Source: a virus. From it: a stretch of DNA of 64,000 bases. Below the pieces are notes generated by a model. It was not told where the DNA came from. It worked only from the letters and a program-made list of their open reading frames with translations, and ran no database searches. The position numbers and the translations under genes were made by a program. How positions within the stretch are numbered: position 1 is the first letter of the stretch; each line of letters opens with the position of its first letter. The stretch covers positions 1 to 64,000 of IMG/VR virus record IMGVR_UViG_3300002494_000005; one strand, given 5' to 3'. Positions 28,072 through 37,177 of the stretch are shown here, piece after piece.

Positions 28072-28617
28072 ATGGGACTGACAGTCGGACAGATACAGAC
28101 CACTTTGGAGCGTAGGTACAGCGAGTTGCGAGTCATTAAGGACTTGCATCGGAACGCCGTCCAGATAGTCATCTCGTACGTTGACGGCTTTTACGCTCAA
28201 GACGGTAGCTGGAGGACAGTGGATTATGGCACGACGACCGTTGAAGGCGACGCGGTGTTGGCCATCATGAGCTTAACGCCAACTCATCTTGGTCTACAGA
28301 CTAACGCTATTGGTCCCGCTTTGGATAAGGCCGTTTATGGCGTACTGAGCGGACAAATTCCGCTGAAAGCGGCGCTTTCTGTGCGTGTGGTAGACCAAGC
28401 CGGTAAGCCAGTAAGCGCTACCGTCAGTGTAGCCAAGGGTGATGTGAAGTACGGCATCCAACAGGGGGCTGAGGTGGTGTTTGACTTGCCGGTATTGGTC
28501 GGTGTGAGAGTAACGGCTGAAGCGGAGGGGTACCAGCCCGCTACTGAAGACATAGCCGTGTTGCAGGGTAATAAGTCTCTGACGCTTACTCTAACGCCAC
28601 TAGGAGAGACAGCTTAG
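28072..28617 (+). CDS. Fibre-associated protein with Ig-like/carboxypeptidase-regulatory domain
   Basis: A 181-residue protein. The N-terminal half begins with a helix and has no recognised fold. The C-terminal half (about residues 100-180) reads as a beta-sandwich of the carboxypeptidase-regulatory or PEGA type (VRVVDQAGKPVSATVSV, VRVTAEAEGYQPATEDI, SLTLTLTPLG). Such domains are common on virion surfaces and bind carbohydrate or other surfaces. Placed after the fibres and before a terminator, it may be a fibre tip or attachment accessory. Function inferred only from fold resemblance. Confidence 0.65.
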   Translation: MGLTVGQIQTTLERRYSELRVIKDLHRNAVQIVISYVDGFYAQDGSWRTVDYGTTTVEGDAVLAIMSLTPTHLGLQTNAIGPALDKAVYGVLSGQIPLKAALSVRVVDQAGKPVSATVSVAKGDVKYGIQQGAEVVFDLPVLVGVRVTAEAEGYQPATEDIAVLQGNKSLTLTLTPLGETA

Positions 28618-28629
28618 CCAGTGAGCGCA

Positions 28630-28660
28630 GAAAGGCGGGGGTAGTCCCCGCCTTTCTTTT
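28630..28660 (+). terminator. Intrinsic terminator
   Basis: GAAAGGCGGGG and CCCCGCCTTTC, 11-bp stem, followed by TTTT. The next gene's ATG is only 12 bp beyond the stem. Confidence 0.9.
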
Positions 28661-28668
28661 GACTGCCA

Positions 28669-29451
28669 ATGTACGCCATCATATCAGACACACACTTTGG
28701 GCTGTCGTCAGCCGACTGGAGGGTGCTAGATATAGCCGAGTCCTACCGTTCTAAGGGCTATACCATTGTGTGGCTAGGAGATGTGTTTGACCTGTGGGTA
28801 GACCCCGGAGCTGGACGGTACGCAGAGTTGGTGTTTCGCCCTGGAGACATCTACGTCGTGGGTAACCACGACTACGGCTACCGTCCTCCGGAGTGGGTGA
28901 GGTTTTACCCCAGAGGTCTGACACTAGAAGCGGCCGGTGAGCGTTGGTATGCCTTGCACGGAGACATACTTGACTTCCCATACCTGTTCGCCTTGCTTAA
29001 GCAAGGCAAGCTGCCACTAAGCCGCGTTAAACGCTGGACTGGTGGCGAATACGAGAACGTATACCGTGTGCTGTCGGTTATGCCTAATCAAGAACTTCAA
29101 GCGCTACTGGCCGGAAAGTTCACATGGACGTTGGCTGCCTGGCTATTCCCGTTACTGTACGCCGCCGTGGGTCCGGCACAAGACGTGCCCACATATCGTG
29201 AGCTTACACCAGGCCCACTGATTCCTAAGGACGTCAAGACCATTGCCGAGCGCGTACTCGCCTTTCACCAAGAGGCTGAAGACGCGCGCGGCTTTGTGCT
29301 CGGGCATCTGCATCGTCCGATGAGCGGTGGGGTTACGCTGGACGGTCGTGTCTACACGGTGCAGGTACTTGGAGCGTGGTGTGACGATTGGCCGCGCACT
29401 GTTGGCGTGTTAGATAACGCTGGTTTTCGGCTGGAGGTTCACGATGTCTGA
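28669..29451 (+). CDS. Metallophosphoesterase (calcineurin-like)
   Basis: The 260-residue product has all motifs of the calcineurin-like family: D7-T-H9 (SDTHFG), GD at 37-38 (WLGDVFDLW), GNHD near 64-67, a later H-G-D (LHGDILD) and C-terminal GHLHRP. The arrangement resembles UDP-2,3-diacylglucosamine hydrolases (LpxH-like), but the substrate cannot be deduced. It lies among tail and lysis genes. No ribosome binding site is seen between the terminator stem and the ATG, yet motif I starts at residue 6, so the start cannot be later. Expression is therefore unusual (leaderless or read-through). Confidence 0.88.
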   Translation: MYAIISDTHFGLSSADWRVLDIAESYRSKGYTIVWLGDVFDLWVDPGAGRYAELVFRPGDIYVVGNHDYGYRPPEWVRFYPRGLTLEAAGERWYALHGDILDFPYLFALLKQGKLPLSRVKRWTGGEYENVYRVLSVMPNQELQALLAGKFTWTLAAWLFPLLYAAVGPAQDVPTYRELTPGPLIPKDVKTIAERVLAFHQEAEDARGFVLGHLHRPMSGGVTLDGRVYTVQVLGAWCDDWPRTVGVLDNAGFRLEVHDV

Positions 29452-29926
29452 CTTTGTGAGGTATGCCTTGGACTACATTATTGACGTGCTGATTCCTTCA
29501 GTACACAAGATTATAGGGCTTGTACTAGCTTACCTGTTTGTTGGACCGGCTACCTTGTACCACCTCGCAGTGTTGGCTATTGTCCTAGACACCGTAACGG
29601 GTGTTGTCAAAGCGATAGCCAAAAAGGAGCTGTCTAGTCGTGTCATGCGCGTAAAGACCATGGCTAAGCTGTTTAGCTATGGTCTGGCGGTAGCCGGGGC
29701 TGGAATTCTTTACCACGCACTTAAAGAGCTAGGAATTGACCCTAACGCAACACTACTCGCCGTCAAGTTTACGTTAGTCAGCGTTATTGTAACGGAAGTG
29801 CTGTCTATGTGGGAGAACATACAAGAAGCTACCGGTCGTAAGCCAATAGCGGCTAAGGCATTTGGCAAGCTATTGAAGTCGTTTAACGACCAGCTGGAGT
29901 CGCTTGACAATAAGCGGGAGGAGTAA
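29444..29926 (+). CDS. Holin (TcdE/phage holin-4 type)
   Basis: A 160-residue membrane protein with about three or four hydrophobic segments (near residues 18-35, 38-52, 70-90 and 105-120). The motif DTVTGVVKAIAKKELSS between the second and third is characteristic of the TcdE/Cph1-type holin family. The C-terminus is charged. Holins make holes in the inner membrane at a set time so that the endolysin reaches peptidoglycan. The gene overlaps the phosphoesterase gene by 8 nt. The endolysin is 6.8 kb downstream, so a separate structural role is not excluded. Confidence 0.75.
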   Translation: MSDFVRYALDYIIDVLIPSVHKIIGLVLAYLFVGPATLYHLAVLAIVLDTVTGVVKAIAKKELSSRVMRVKTMAKLFSYGLAVAGAGILYHALKELGIDPNATLLAVKFTLVSVIVTEVLSMWENIQEATGRKPIAAKAFGKLLKSFNDQLESLDNKREE

Positions 29927-31773
29927 TGCTAGCTGCCAGCCTGACCCGTCCATTAGACCCAAGCCGTGACCAGTACTTATGGAGCAGTTATAGAGACGTA
30001 TCTAACTTTACAGGTGTGTACTGGAAGGCCGGCGGTGGTTTGTACGCTGTCACCGTCAGTAGTGGGCAAACGGAGACCAAGCTGCTAGCTAATGATGTGG
30101 AAGCTAGCAAGGTCCACAGAGTAGAGCTGCTGGACAATGGCAAAGTATATCTTAACGGTACGCTAGTAGCCACTTTCACTAACGCTAGGACTTATGGCCC
30201 AACGCTATACCTAGGCCGTGGGCAGCCAAACGGAAGCGAGTGGACGGGGGGGTGTGGTTTCTTTGAGCTTTCTCCCGCGCTAAAGCAATCAGTTACGACA
30301 ACAGACGCTAACAACGTCAGGGAAGACTTGTTGACTTACCCTAGTAACCTAAGCCGCGCTACAGGTACACCCACCGAGAGAGTATTCGCCAAGACATTAG
30401 AAGCTGGTTCTCTTGGTCTGGTAAGTTCTCAAGCTGAAGTGGAACCAAACCTTGACGCGCCGTTTGAGCTTTGGGTAGACGACACTAAGCTGCTTTATCC
30501 AATAACCCAATGGTCTTTTACGCCTAACGAAGACGTGGTGGTAGATGACGTAGGCTACGGTCCTGTACGAGTAGCGTGGCCAGAACTCCAAGCTTCGGGT
30601 GTACTAAGCTTTACGCTGGATGATGTACCCGCAGCGGATATTCCAACTCTTAGGTCTCTATTTCTGAAACCGAAAACTAAGCGTTGGTTAGCTTTTAGAG
30701 GAAGGCGGTACCAAGCCGATGAGTTTGAGTTTTCTGAACGACCGGACAACACACGCTTTGGCGAACTTTATTCGGTCAGCGTTACTACCAGCGTGTACCG
30801 TCCTTACATCGGCTTGCCTTCAGTGCCTGGTACTCGTATTTGGCCGATACTGTCTATACGCCGCATGCAAGGTTCTGTGCATGCCCGCATTCTGGAAGTG
30901 TTCGTTGTCTACCCAAAGATGTTTGTAGTGCATAGCGAGGGTGTGTACATGCAGGACTTGGAAACTGGAACCTGGGACTTTACTCCTGCTAGTTTAGCTT
31001 ACGGCATAGATGCTATGTACTGGTACACCGAAAGCGATAACACCAGATGGTACGCTATCGCTGTAGCCGATGATAATGCCAATCCGATAGTCTTCTTTCT
31101 GCGTGAAAACAAGTTTACTAGTCGGGTGCTTCGACCTCCTGTACAAGCGACTAAAGGACGTTTTTACGGCAAAAAGCTTTTGCTGGAAACCTCTGGGAAT
31201 GTATACGCGTTGGACATCAATGAGTCGAGTTTGACACCACACCAGCTTAACGCCAGGATTAATCTGGCTGGAACTCCCTTACTACTGTCTTCGACAGAAA
31301 AGAACAACACTGTTTATCCGGCACCAAGCGATATGCTGTGGGCAATACCGGCAGACAATAGGCGTATGCTAGTAGCCAGCACCAACGCTATTGCCATATA
31401 TGAGGTAACAAAAGAACTCAAAGGCTATCGCCTTGATAGGCTAATACGCACTTTGGTAACCGACAACATTGAGCGTGCCGGTTATTTTGGCAAACCAGGG
31501 TTCCTGGAAGGCTACTGGTACACTCGTGTGCCACAGACACGCCCATTGCGCTGGTATCCGGTTGGTAGTGTACCATCTTGGTCTAACCACCGTACCGACT
31601 CTGACGGTGACGGCTGGACAGACGCTAATGAAGTCCTGCGCTATGGGCACATCTTCCACCAAAGCGCGGCGTATCCGGTCTACTGGAGCAACCTACGTGG
31701 CTTCGCCTCTGACGGCTTCGCCTACTTTCCTTACACCGACAAACTGGTGTTCAGAGTTGAGATTCTGCTTTAG
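29926..31773 (+). CDS. Tail protein with LamG-like and Ca-binding motifs (Dit-like?)
   Basis: A 615-residue beta-rich protein. The N-terminal 120 residues read as a concanavalin/LamG-like sandwich (KVHRVELLDNGKVYLNGTL). Residues about 180-300 resemble a distal-tail-type domain (FELWVDDTKLLYPITQWSF onward). A central part may be beta-propeller-like. Near residue 563 is DSDGDGWTDANE, a calcium-binding loop of the thrombospondin-3/EF type. It is probably part of the tail tip. It starts by TAATG overlap with the holin gene after GGGAGGAG. Confidence 0.65.
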   Translation: MLAASLTRPLDPSRDQYLWSSYRDVSNFTGVYWKAGGGLYAVTVSSGQTETKLLANDVEASKVHRVELLDNGKVYLNGTLVATFTNARTYGPTLYLGRGQPNGSEWTGGCGFFELSPALKQSVTTTDANNVREDLLTYPSNLSRATGTPTERVFAKTLEAGSLGLVSSQAEVEPNLDAPFELWVDDTKLLYPITQWSFTPNEDVVVDDVGYGPVRVAWPELQASGVLSFTLDDVPAADIPTLRSLFLKPKTKRWLAFRGRRYQADEFEFSERPDNTRFGELYSVSVTTSVYRPYIGLPSVPGTRIWPILSIRRMQGSVHARILEVFVVYPKMFVVHSEGVYMQDLETGTWDFTPASLAYGIDAMYWYTESDNTRWYAIAVADDNANPIVFFLRENKFTSRVLRPPVQATKGRFYGKKLLLETSGNVYALDINESSLTPHQLNARINLAGTPLLLSSTEKNNTVYPAPSDMLWAIPADNRRMLVASTNAIAIYEVTKELKGYRLDRLIRTLVTDNIERAGYFGKPGFLEGYWYTRVPQTRPLRWYPVGSVPSWSNHRTDSDGDGWTDANEVLRYGHIFHQSAAYPVYWSNLRGFASDGFAYFPYTDKLVFRVEILL

Positions 31774-31782
31774 GGGGTGGGC

Positions 31783-32889
31783 ATGAGAATCAGCTTTTAT
31801 GGCTACGACAACGACGCGGACTTGGTGGTAACCCCACCAAACGAAATCTCTTATCGCGTACCAAACCCGGCTAAGTCTCTTACTACCGTAGCCAGAGGGT
31901 ACAGCTTGCGCAGATTACCAAACGTCAACGGCTTGCAGATAGAACTTAGCTGGGACGCTATACCCGAAAACGAACTAGCCGCTTTGGCGATTATACCGGC
32001 CGACGAGATTCATGAACTGGTCATGGAGTCCGCCACCTATTCAGGCGTCTTTTCAGAGCCGACCAGAGAAATGCAGCCGTACTTAACGTGGGACGGCCAA
32101 CCAACGTATCGGGCTAGACTGACGTTTTTCACAGTCAACGAGTTTGCGCTTGGAGAAGTAAAGCAAATATCGCCCCCCACCAAGCGTGTACTGTCCAACA
32201 CCACTTACCTCAATCAGGCTATCCGAAGCTACCCACCGCAACAGATTAGTCCAGCGTACACGCCTATAGTTCCGCGCGCTTCTACAGGCTTACCTCCAGG
32301 TGTTGGACATCTAGAAGGCTACCGTTGGACGTTCTATGAAGCCGATACCGCTACCGGTGTTTTACGATTTTTTGACGAGTCGTCTGAAGGTTGGTTTAAT
32401 GTCTCTGGTAGTCAGTCTTATCGTGACTGGTATAGCGTGTTTCAAAACAACGTGACGGCTAAAGCTACGTTACAACGAGTGTGGTTTAGTCCTGACTACC
32501 AATGGTCTATTGGTATGCTGCTGTATCGAGACCGAACGCTGGGTGATGGCCCTTTGCTGGAAGTGTGGGACAGCGGACATTATTTGTACTTACACAATGT
32601 GGGAGACACACTAAACATACAGTATATCCGTGTAAACGGAGTAGAGTATGTAGCGTCAAAGACACTAACTGGCGGTTATGACTATCTGTGGCTTCAATAT
32701 TCAGATGGTAACTTCACTTTGGGCTTTAACGGCAATATCAGTACTATAACACCCATCACCAGCGCTACAATTAACACCGACGTGAAGTTTATCCTGGGCG
32801 GTGGTGGAGTATTGCTAGACGACTTGGTGATAGTCAACTCTGTTCAGGTGGACATGGAAGTCGTGCGTAGGTGGCTGCTCGGTCTGTGA
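31783..32889 (+). CDS. Tail tip/baseplate protein
   Basis: A 368-residue protein in the tail-tip cluster. The first 140 residues resemble the Dit-like part of the previous gene (LPNVNGLQIELSWDAIPENELAALAI), so the two may be distant paralogues. The second half (about 180-360) looks like a LamG-type beta sandwich (WRFTFY-like strands, YLYLHNVGDTLNIQYIRVNG). Such sandwiches often bind cell-surface sugars. ATG 31783 follows GGGGGTGGGC; the in-frame GTG at 31777 is inside that site. Confidence 0.6.
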   Translation: MRISFYGYDNDADLVVTPPNEISYRVPNPAKSLTTVARGYSLRRLPNVNGLQIELSWDAIPENELAALAIIPADEIHELVMESATYSGVFSEPTREMQPYLTWDGQPTYRARLTFFTVNEFALGEVKQISPPTKRVLSNTTYLNQAIRSYPPQQISPAYTPIVPRASTGLPPGVGHLEGYRWTFYEADTATGVLRFFDESSEGWFNVSGSQSYRDWYSVFQNNVTAKATLQRVWFSPDYQWSIGMLLYRDRTLGDGPLLEVWDSGHYLYLHNVGDTLNIQYIRVNGVEYVASKTLTGGYDYLWLQYSDGNFTLGFNGNISTITPITSATINTDVKFILGGGGVLLDDLVIVNSVQVDMEVVRRWLLGL

Positions 32890-32897
32890 GGTGCTAT

Positions 32898-35462
32898 ATG
32901 GCTGAGCGTTTAATGTATCTTGATAGCTTTCATGACTTGACAGACGCTACTACCAACATGGAAGCCGGTAGCGTACTGATGCCGATGCCTCAGTTCCTTG
33001 GTCAAGGACAAATAAACGCTGGATTTTTGGCTAACACTGAAAACTATGGAAGCGGACTTTATATAACTAAAACTTCGTCGTACACCGGCATCAATGACAG
33101 ATGGTTTAACTTTTGGGTTAACGTACCGTTAGACAGCGGGTATAGCGTGCAAGTGCACCTAAGGAAGCCTAGTGATGGAGAAAACGACCCGCAGGTACAC
33201 ACTATAGTGGAGCCGGTCAAGCCCTTCATGTCGTTTGACGGCAGACAGCCTGGTACTCACCTTTTCTACCTTCTAGAGAGTGAGTGTGACATTGCAATTT
33301 CCCTTTTGACTTCGGACAACAGGACTGTACCGGATAGCGCCAACAGGATATTTAGAGCAGCAAACTGGCCTTCGGCTTTTTCTTGGACAAGTAAGCCGTT
33401 TCATCTTAGCAACTTTTTAACTGCTGTGACTAAATTGGAACTCAAACTTACCGACGGCAGCGTTCGTTCAGTGGCCCTTGACTGGTACCGCATAGGATAC
33501 ACACTGGGGTTCTTTTCAAACTACACCCCACCAAGTCTGACCTTTGACTCGGTGTGGAAAGCTAAACTTTATCTCGCAAAGGAACAAAGTGGGCCTTACG
33601 TGGAGTTTACTCGTCTTCCACTACCCTCTGAGGTAGTGCAGGGTGAGTACCGTTGGGCTAAGCTAGTCATCTACGGTAACGCGCCTACTACAACCGCCCC
33701 CATTGTCGGCGTAGAAGAAGTGGTAATTGGTCTGACAGAAGAGTACGCTTCTTCCGCTCCGACATTAGAAAAGCGCGTGACCAGGTCTAACCTGTACATT
33801 CCTAGGCTTCAAGTACTCGTCAACGGCGTAGACGTCACCAAATACGTCTCGTCTGTAAGTAACACGGAAATTACAATACTTGACAACTCGGACTGGGTGC
33901 GCAGCGTATTGCAGCAAGGCATGCCAATATCTGTAACGTTAGACGGTCAACTAATTGTTTCTGGTTTGCTTGGAGAAATGCGTAAAGAACAGTATCTAAA
34001 CGGCAATATTATTAGCGCTCATATTTTGCGTCCTATTGATTTCCTAGGCCGTAGCGAAGATGTGGAGATTATAGTGCAGCCTGATGAGCATACCGGCCAG
34101 TTACCATTTTCTGATGACCTTGGCTACATCGCACACCTGGTTAACGCGGTAGTTGCTGGAGCTAGAGTGTTGGCCGATGATAGGACTGGCTGGCGTCCAC
34201 TTTCCATATGGAAGCAGAGACCAGACACTAGAGCCGGAGAACACCGATTTGTGCAGTTGGACACCGACTTTGACTGGCTGCAGTTGTACGCCGTTAATAA
34301 CAGTTCGGTGCGTGAGAAGATAGAGCGTGTAGCTCAGGCTAATGGCTTCTTGGTCTCTTCTTTCGCTGGAAACGTGTACTTGACGCCAATTACGCCATAC
34401 CCAAACGATAACTTGCTAGACTTGTACAACCGGGCTAGGATACTGCACATGACTAAAGACGGTAGGTTTTTCCCTGAGGTGCGGTTTGGTGTGCCTGAGC
34501 TTAGCTATAGCGATTCCGCTCCAAAAGAGATAACCCTGATTGGTCTTGCTGATGCCGTGCCTGACACACTACCGTCGGTTCCTGTAATATTTAAGCGGGC
34601 AGACGGTACATGGACAGACAAACTCGCCATCAATAGTAACTACTCAAGAACACGAGCAGACACGTTTGTGCGCATAGACGGCCAGTACCACCGCGCCGTG
34701 TTTAAGAGCATTGACAAAGTGAATATTGAGCATGTAGAAGGCGTAGACTTGTCACCGTTCTTTCATAATCAGCCATACTACAAGCTCATATATGGCACCA
34801 TATCCGGCTACTACGGGATTACTGCCATAGAGTTTTGGATGTCTGGTGGATTTTTAGAATATGATGAGTTCTACCTATCAGCCGAAGGTACGCTGCTTTA
34901 TCGAGACAGCGGAACTAGGGACGACACAGCGTTGTGGAAAGCTACAGGACAGTACGCGCCTAAATGGGCGCAGCATAGTGACGGCACTAATTTAGTCGGA
35001 CATTTGCTAACTGTTGGAACTCGTTTAAACGGTCCTAAGGAGTCAATAGAAAACCCGTTTGTACCGAAATACGACACGCCTAACGGCGAACAAACTTACA
35101 CGCTAGGCAATTACACGGTGTACAAGAATTATGGTGATAGGTTAACCGACATGTTGGCTACTCGCAAAGCGCTAGAGCGTGTAGTGGCTACAATGCCGGT
35201 AGTCGGGCCGGCAGGATTCAAGGTCAATGACGTGGTCGGTATTGCCCGTCTGCCAGAAGACGGGATAGGCGGCGTTGTGCGTGAAGTGGACTTGTACCTG
35301 GTACTTGAGGAGCCGGAGATACATGTATCTCCCGGTGGTCAAGCGCGGAGCGTTGTACGCATGGGTTACGTAGGCACTGTCCGTGACGGTCAGCCTGTGT
35401 ATGACGACATGGCCGTCTCTTGGAGCAGCCTGCCACCAGGCACCGACACCTGGTACTTGTGA
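32898..35462 (+). CDS. Tail-associated (Tal/central tip) protein
   Basis: An 854-residue protein with a beta-rich N-terminal part. Near residues 295-385 a segment reads VLVNGVDVTKYVSSV, then VTLDGQLIVSGLLGEM, resembling the first domain of gp27/Tal-type baseplate hub proteins. Further beta domains follow, and the gene ends before a small OB-fold gene. It probably closes the tail tube and forms the hub of the tip. ATG 32898 follows GAGGTGCTAT; an in-frame GTG at 32871 lies inside the previous gene. Confidence 0.7.
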   Translation: MAERLMYLDSFHDLTDATTNMEAGSVLMPMPQFLGQGQINAGFLANTENYGSGLYITKTSSYTGINDRWFNFWVNVPLDSGYSVQVHLRKPSDGENDPQVHTIVEPVKPFMSFDGRQPGTHLFYLLESECDIAISLLTSDNRTVPDSANRIFRAANWPSAFSWTSKPFHLSNFLTAVTKLELKLTDGSVRSVALDWYRIGYTLGFFSNYTPPSLTFDSVWKAKLYLAKEQSGPYVEFTRLPLPSEVVQGEYRWAKLVIYGNAPTTTAPIVGVEEVVIGLTEEYASSAPTLEKRVTRSNLYIPRLQVLVNGVDVTKYVSSVSNTEITILDNSDWVRSVLQQGMPISVTLDGQLIVSGLLGEMRKEQYLNGNIISAHILRPIDFLGRSEDVEIIVQPDEHTGQLPFSDDLGYIAHLVNAVVAGARVLADDRTGWRPLSIWKQRPDTRAGEHRFVQLDTDFDWLQLYAVNNSSVREKIERVAQANGFLVSSFAGNVYLTPITPYPNDNLLDLYNRARILHMTKDGRFFPEVRFGVPELSYSDSAPKEITLIGLADAVPDTLPSVPVIFKRADGTWTDKLAINSNYSRTRADTFVRIDGQYHRAVFKSIDKVNIEHVEGVDLSPFFHNQPYYKLIYGTISGYYGITAIEFWMSGGFLEYDEFYLSAEGTLLYRDSGTRDDTALWKATGQYAPKWAQHSDGTNLVGHLLTVGTRLNGPKESIENPFVPKYDTPNGEQTYTLGNYTVYKNYGDRLTDMLATRKALERVVATMPVVGPAGFKVNDVVGIARLPEDGIGGVVREVDLYLVLEEPEIHVSPGGQARSVVRMGYVGTVRDGQPVYDDMAVSWSSLPPGTDTWYL
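35342..35354. repeat. GGA-triloop hairpin repeat, imperfect
   Basis: AGCGC-GGA-GCGTT with one G-U pair, in the Tal gene. Weakest listed member of the family. Confidence 0.35.
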
Positions 35463-35470
35463 GGTGAACT

Positions 35471-35713
35471 ATGAAGGAAGTTCTTGACCGCAGGATTGAC
35501 CACAAAGCTACCGTCTTGTCTGGCGTGGTAAAAACCGTGTTTCAGGACAACGGGTATACTTACTTGAAGGTGTTTGTTCCGACACTAGGCGTGATTCTGC
35601 CATATGTACGCACCTCATTACCGCACAACACACCACTAACTGACGCAAACAGAACATATCCGGTTGGTACTAAGGTCACCATCTTCAAACGCGCTGGACA
35701 GTGGTTTGTGTGA
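35471..35713 (+). CDS. Small OB-fold-like baseplate protein
   Basis: An 80-residue beta-rich protein (ATVLSGVVKTVFQDNGYTYLKVF, then VGTKVTIFKRAGQWFV) whose strand pattern resembles small OB-fold baseplate or tail-tip proteins. It follows the hub protein, with ribosome binding site GAGGTGAACT. Its exact role is unknown. Confidence 0.65.
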   Translation: MKEVLDRRIDHKATVLSGVVKTVFQDNGYTYLKVFVPTLGVILPYVRTSLPHNTPLTDANRTYPVGTKVTIFKRAGQWFV

Positions 35714-35719
35714 TATACT
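35711..35719 (+). promoter_or_regulatory. Extended -10 promoter for the lysis cassette
   Basis: TTTGTGTGATATACT contains TGA followed by TATACT (35714-35719), an extended -10 close to those at 1621 and 3699. No clear -35 is seen. It sits in the only gap before the lysis genes, so it could give them independent late expression. Confidence 0.6.
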
Positions 35720-35749
35720 GAAAGTGTAACACGTGTTTTGGGAGGAACT

Positions 35750-36091
35750 GTGCTGCCGACTCCAGGCTTGAAGATAGCTCAAGACAGATACGTGTGGAAG
35801 CTTACCGGGGAGATTCGTTCTCCTGTCAAGGGCAAGGTAATAAGTGTAGACAAGACCGCTAACGGCTATGTTGTGACCTTGCGAGTATTTGACCGATATG
35901 TGTTTGCGTTTCGCGGTCTAGAAGACGTGAAGGTACGACCGTTTGAGGAGGTTAGGTCAGGTAGGCCATTAGGCGTCGGGAAGGAGGTGGAGTACTGCGT
36001 GTTTCTGCGTGGTAAGGGAGACCCGTTGTTCCTCAAGCCTAAGCCAGGAGTAGCGGTACCGCTTGATGCGTTGCATTCTGTGGAGGTGTAA
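35750..36091 (+). CDS. Degenerate LytM/M23-like domain protein
   Basis: A 113-residue protein whose segment SPVKGKVISV...GYVVTLRVF (about residues 22-45) and later GRPLGVGKEV have the strand-and-turn pattern of M23/LytM peptidase domains. The zinc-binding histidines of that family are missing. It may bind peptidoglycan or act structurally; alternatively it is only a similar beta-fold. GTG 35750 follows GGAGGAACT; TTG 35738 is rejected. It lies directly after the extended -10 promoter. Confidence 0.6.
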   Translation: MLPTPGLKIAQDRYVWKLTGEIRSPVKGKVISVDKTANGYVVTLRVFDRYVFAFRGLEDVKVRPFEEVRSGRPLGVGKEVEYCVFLRGKGDPLFLKPKPGVAVPLDALHSVEV

Positions 36092-36093
36092 GG

Positions 36094-36282
36094 ATGCTGT
36101 GTTTGTTATGCGCAAACAATTTGGACTGTTTTATTAGAGAACAGGTAGAACTATACGCTAAGTCATTGAACACCGAAGTGGCGGTAGTTCAATGCGAAGC
36201 CTTTGAATCGGCAGTTTCTCAGATTGTAGAGGACATTCCCGATGAGGAGTTAGCTGAGCTTTTTGGGGAGGCCTTGAAGTGA
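36094..36282 (+). CDS. Small cysteine-containing hypothetical protein
   Basis: A 62-residue protein with four cysteines (positions 3, 6, 12 and 34) in a set of proteins otherwise poor in cysteine. The N-terminal CLLCANNLDC could be a metal or disulphide site. The C-terminus is acidic. It overlaps the endolysin gene by 4 nt (GTGA), so it is coupled to lysis gene expression. Function unknown. Confidence 0.65.
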   Translation: MLCLLCANNLDCFIREQVELYAKSLNTEVAVVQCEAFESAVSQIVEDIPDEELAELFGEALK

Positions 36283-36818
36283 AGCACCCGTTCTTTGAAG
36301 AGTTGATTCCACACGCTCGGGAGATGCAGCGGAGGACTGGCATTCCCGCTTCCGTGGCATTAGCTCAAGCGGCCTTAGAGAGTGGTTTTGGCAAGTCTCT
36401 GCTTTCCAAACAGGCCAAGAACCTGTTTGGCATTAAGACCGGTAAAAGTTGGAAGGGCGAGATTATTACTTTGCCTACCACCGAGTACTACCAAGGCAGG
36501 CCAGTACGCGTCGTAGCTAGATGGCGGAAGTACCACTCTTACCTAGACGCTTTTCTTGACCTTGCTCGTGTGTACTACAACGGGCTTTACGAGGAAGCCT
36601 TGCCTTATCGGCAGAACCCACGAGAGTTTATCAAGCGGGCAGCTAAGACTTACGCTACCGACCCGAAGTACGCGGAGAAGGTAATCGCGCTCATCGACAA
36701 ATATCGGCTAGACCAATACGACGTACCACCAAGTGAATGGGTATTGGACCATAGCATCGTACCAGAAACCTGGTATCGTGCTTGGGCTAAGGTGTATGGT
36801 GAGGAGGTGAAGGTGTAA
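36279..36818 (+). CDS. Endolysin, glucosaminidase (FlgJ-like)
   Basis: The 179-residue product belongs to the mannosyl-glycoprotein endo-beta-N-acetylglucosaminidase family of phage and flagellar muramidases. It has IPASVALAQAALESGFGKS (residues 22-40, with the presumed catalytic Glu34) and NLFGIK near 47-52. Downstream are KYHSYLDAF and YATDPKYAEKVIALI typical of the family. It cleaves peptidoglycan glycan strands. No signal peptide is visible, so it depends on a holin. GTG start overlaps the preceding stop, with GGGGAGG upstream. Confidence 0.92.
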   Translation: MKHPFFEELIPHAREMQRRTGIPASVALAQAALESGFGKSLLSKQAKNLFGIKTGKSWKGEIITLPTTEYYQGRPVRVVARWRKYHSYLDAFLDLARVYYNGLYEEALPYRQNPREFIKRAAKTYATDPKYAEKVIALIDKYRLDQYDVPPSEWVLDHSIVPETWYRAWAKVYGEEVKV

Positions 36819-37177
36819 TGGACACTCTAGCTCTGATTACCACGTTGGCAGGACTGGTTGTACCCATCGCGGAGTTTATTGGTGGGAAGCTGCTTAAGTT
36901 GGATGGTGCTAAGGCTAGGCTGCTAAGCTGGCTTATCGGCGTGCTTCTTGGCCTTGGCGCGGGTGCTATTGGCTTGGCACCTGACCTGATGCAGGGCGCG
37001 TTGATTGGGTTCCTTGCAGCCCTGGTAGCCAACGGAGTCTTCACCATGGACCAGGTGAAGCGACTCCTAGAGGCCCTCAAGCTGCGGGAGCCTGAGTCTG
37101 TAACAACGGCTCCACAGGGCACTGATGCCAAGCCTATTAACAGGCGGGTGGAAGACATCCTGCGTAACCGGCGATGA
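36818..37177 (+). CDS. Holin-like membrane protein
   Basis: A 119-residue protein with three hydrophobic segments (about residues 4-22, 35-55 and 58-75) and a charged C-terminal tail with many R and E. Its place directly after the endolysin and its size fit a holin or antiholin. Together with the TcdE-like protein at 29444-29926 this phage would have two holin-type proteins. It starts by TAATG overlap with the endolysin gene. Confidence 0.75.
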   Translation: MDTLALITTLAGLVVPIAEFIGGKLLKLDGAKARLLSWLIGVLLGLGAGAIGLAPDLMQGALIGFLAALVANGVFTMDQVKRLLEALKLREPESVTTAPQGTDAKPINRRVEDILRNRR

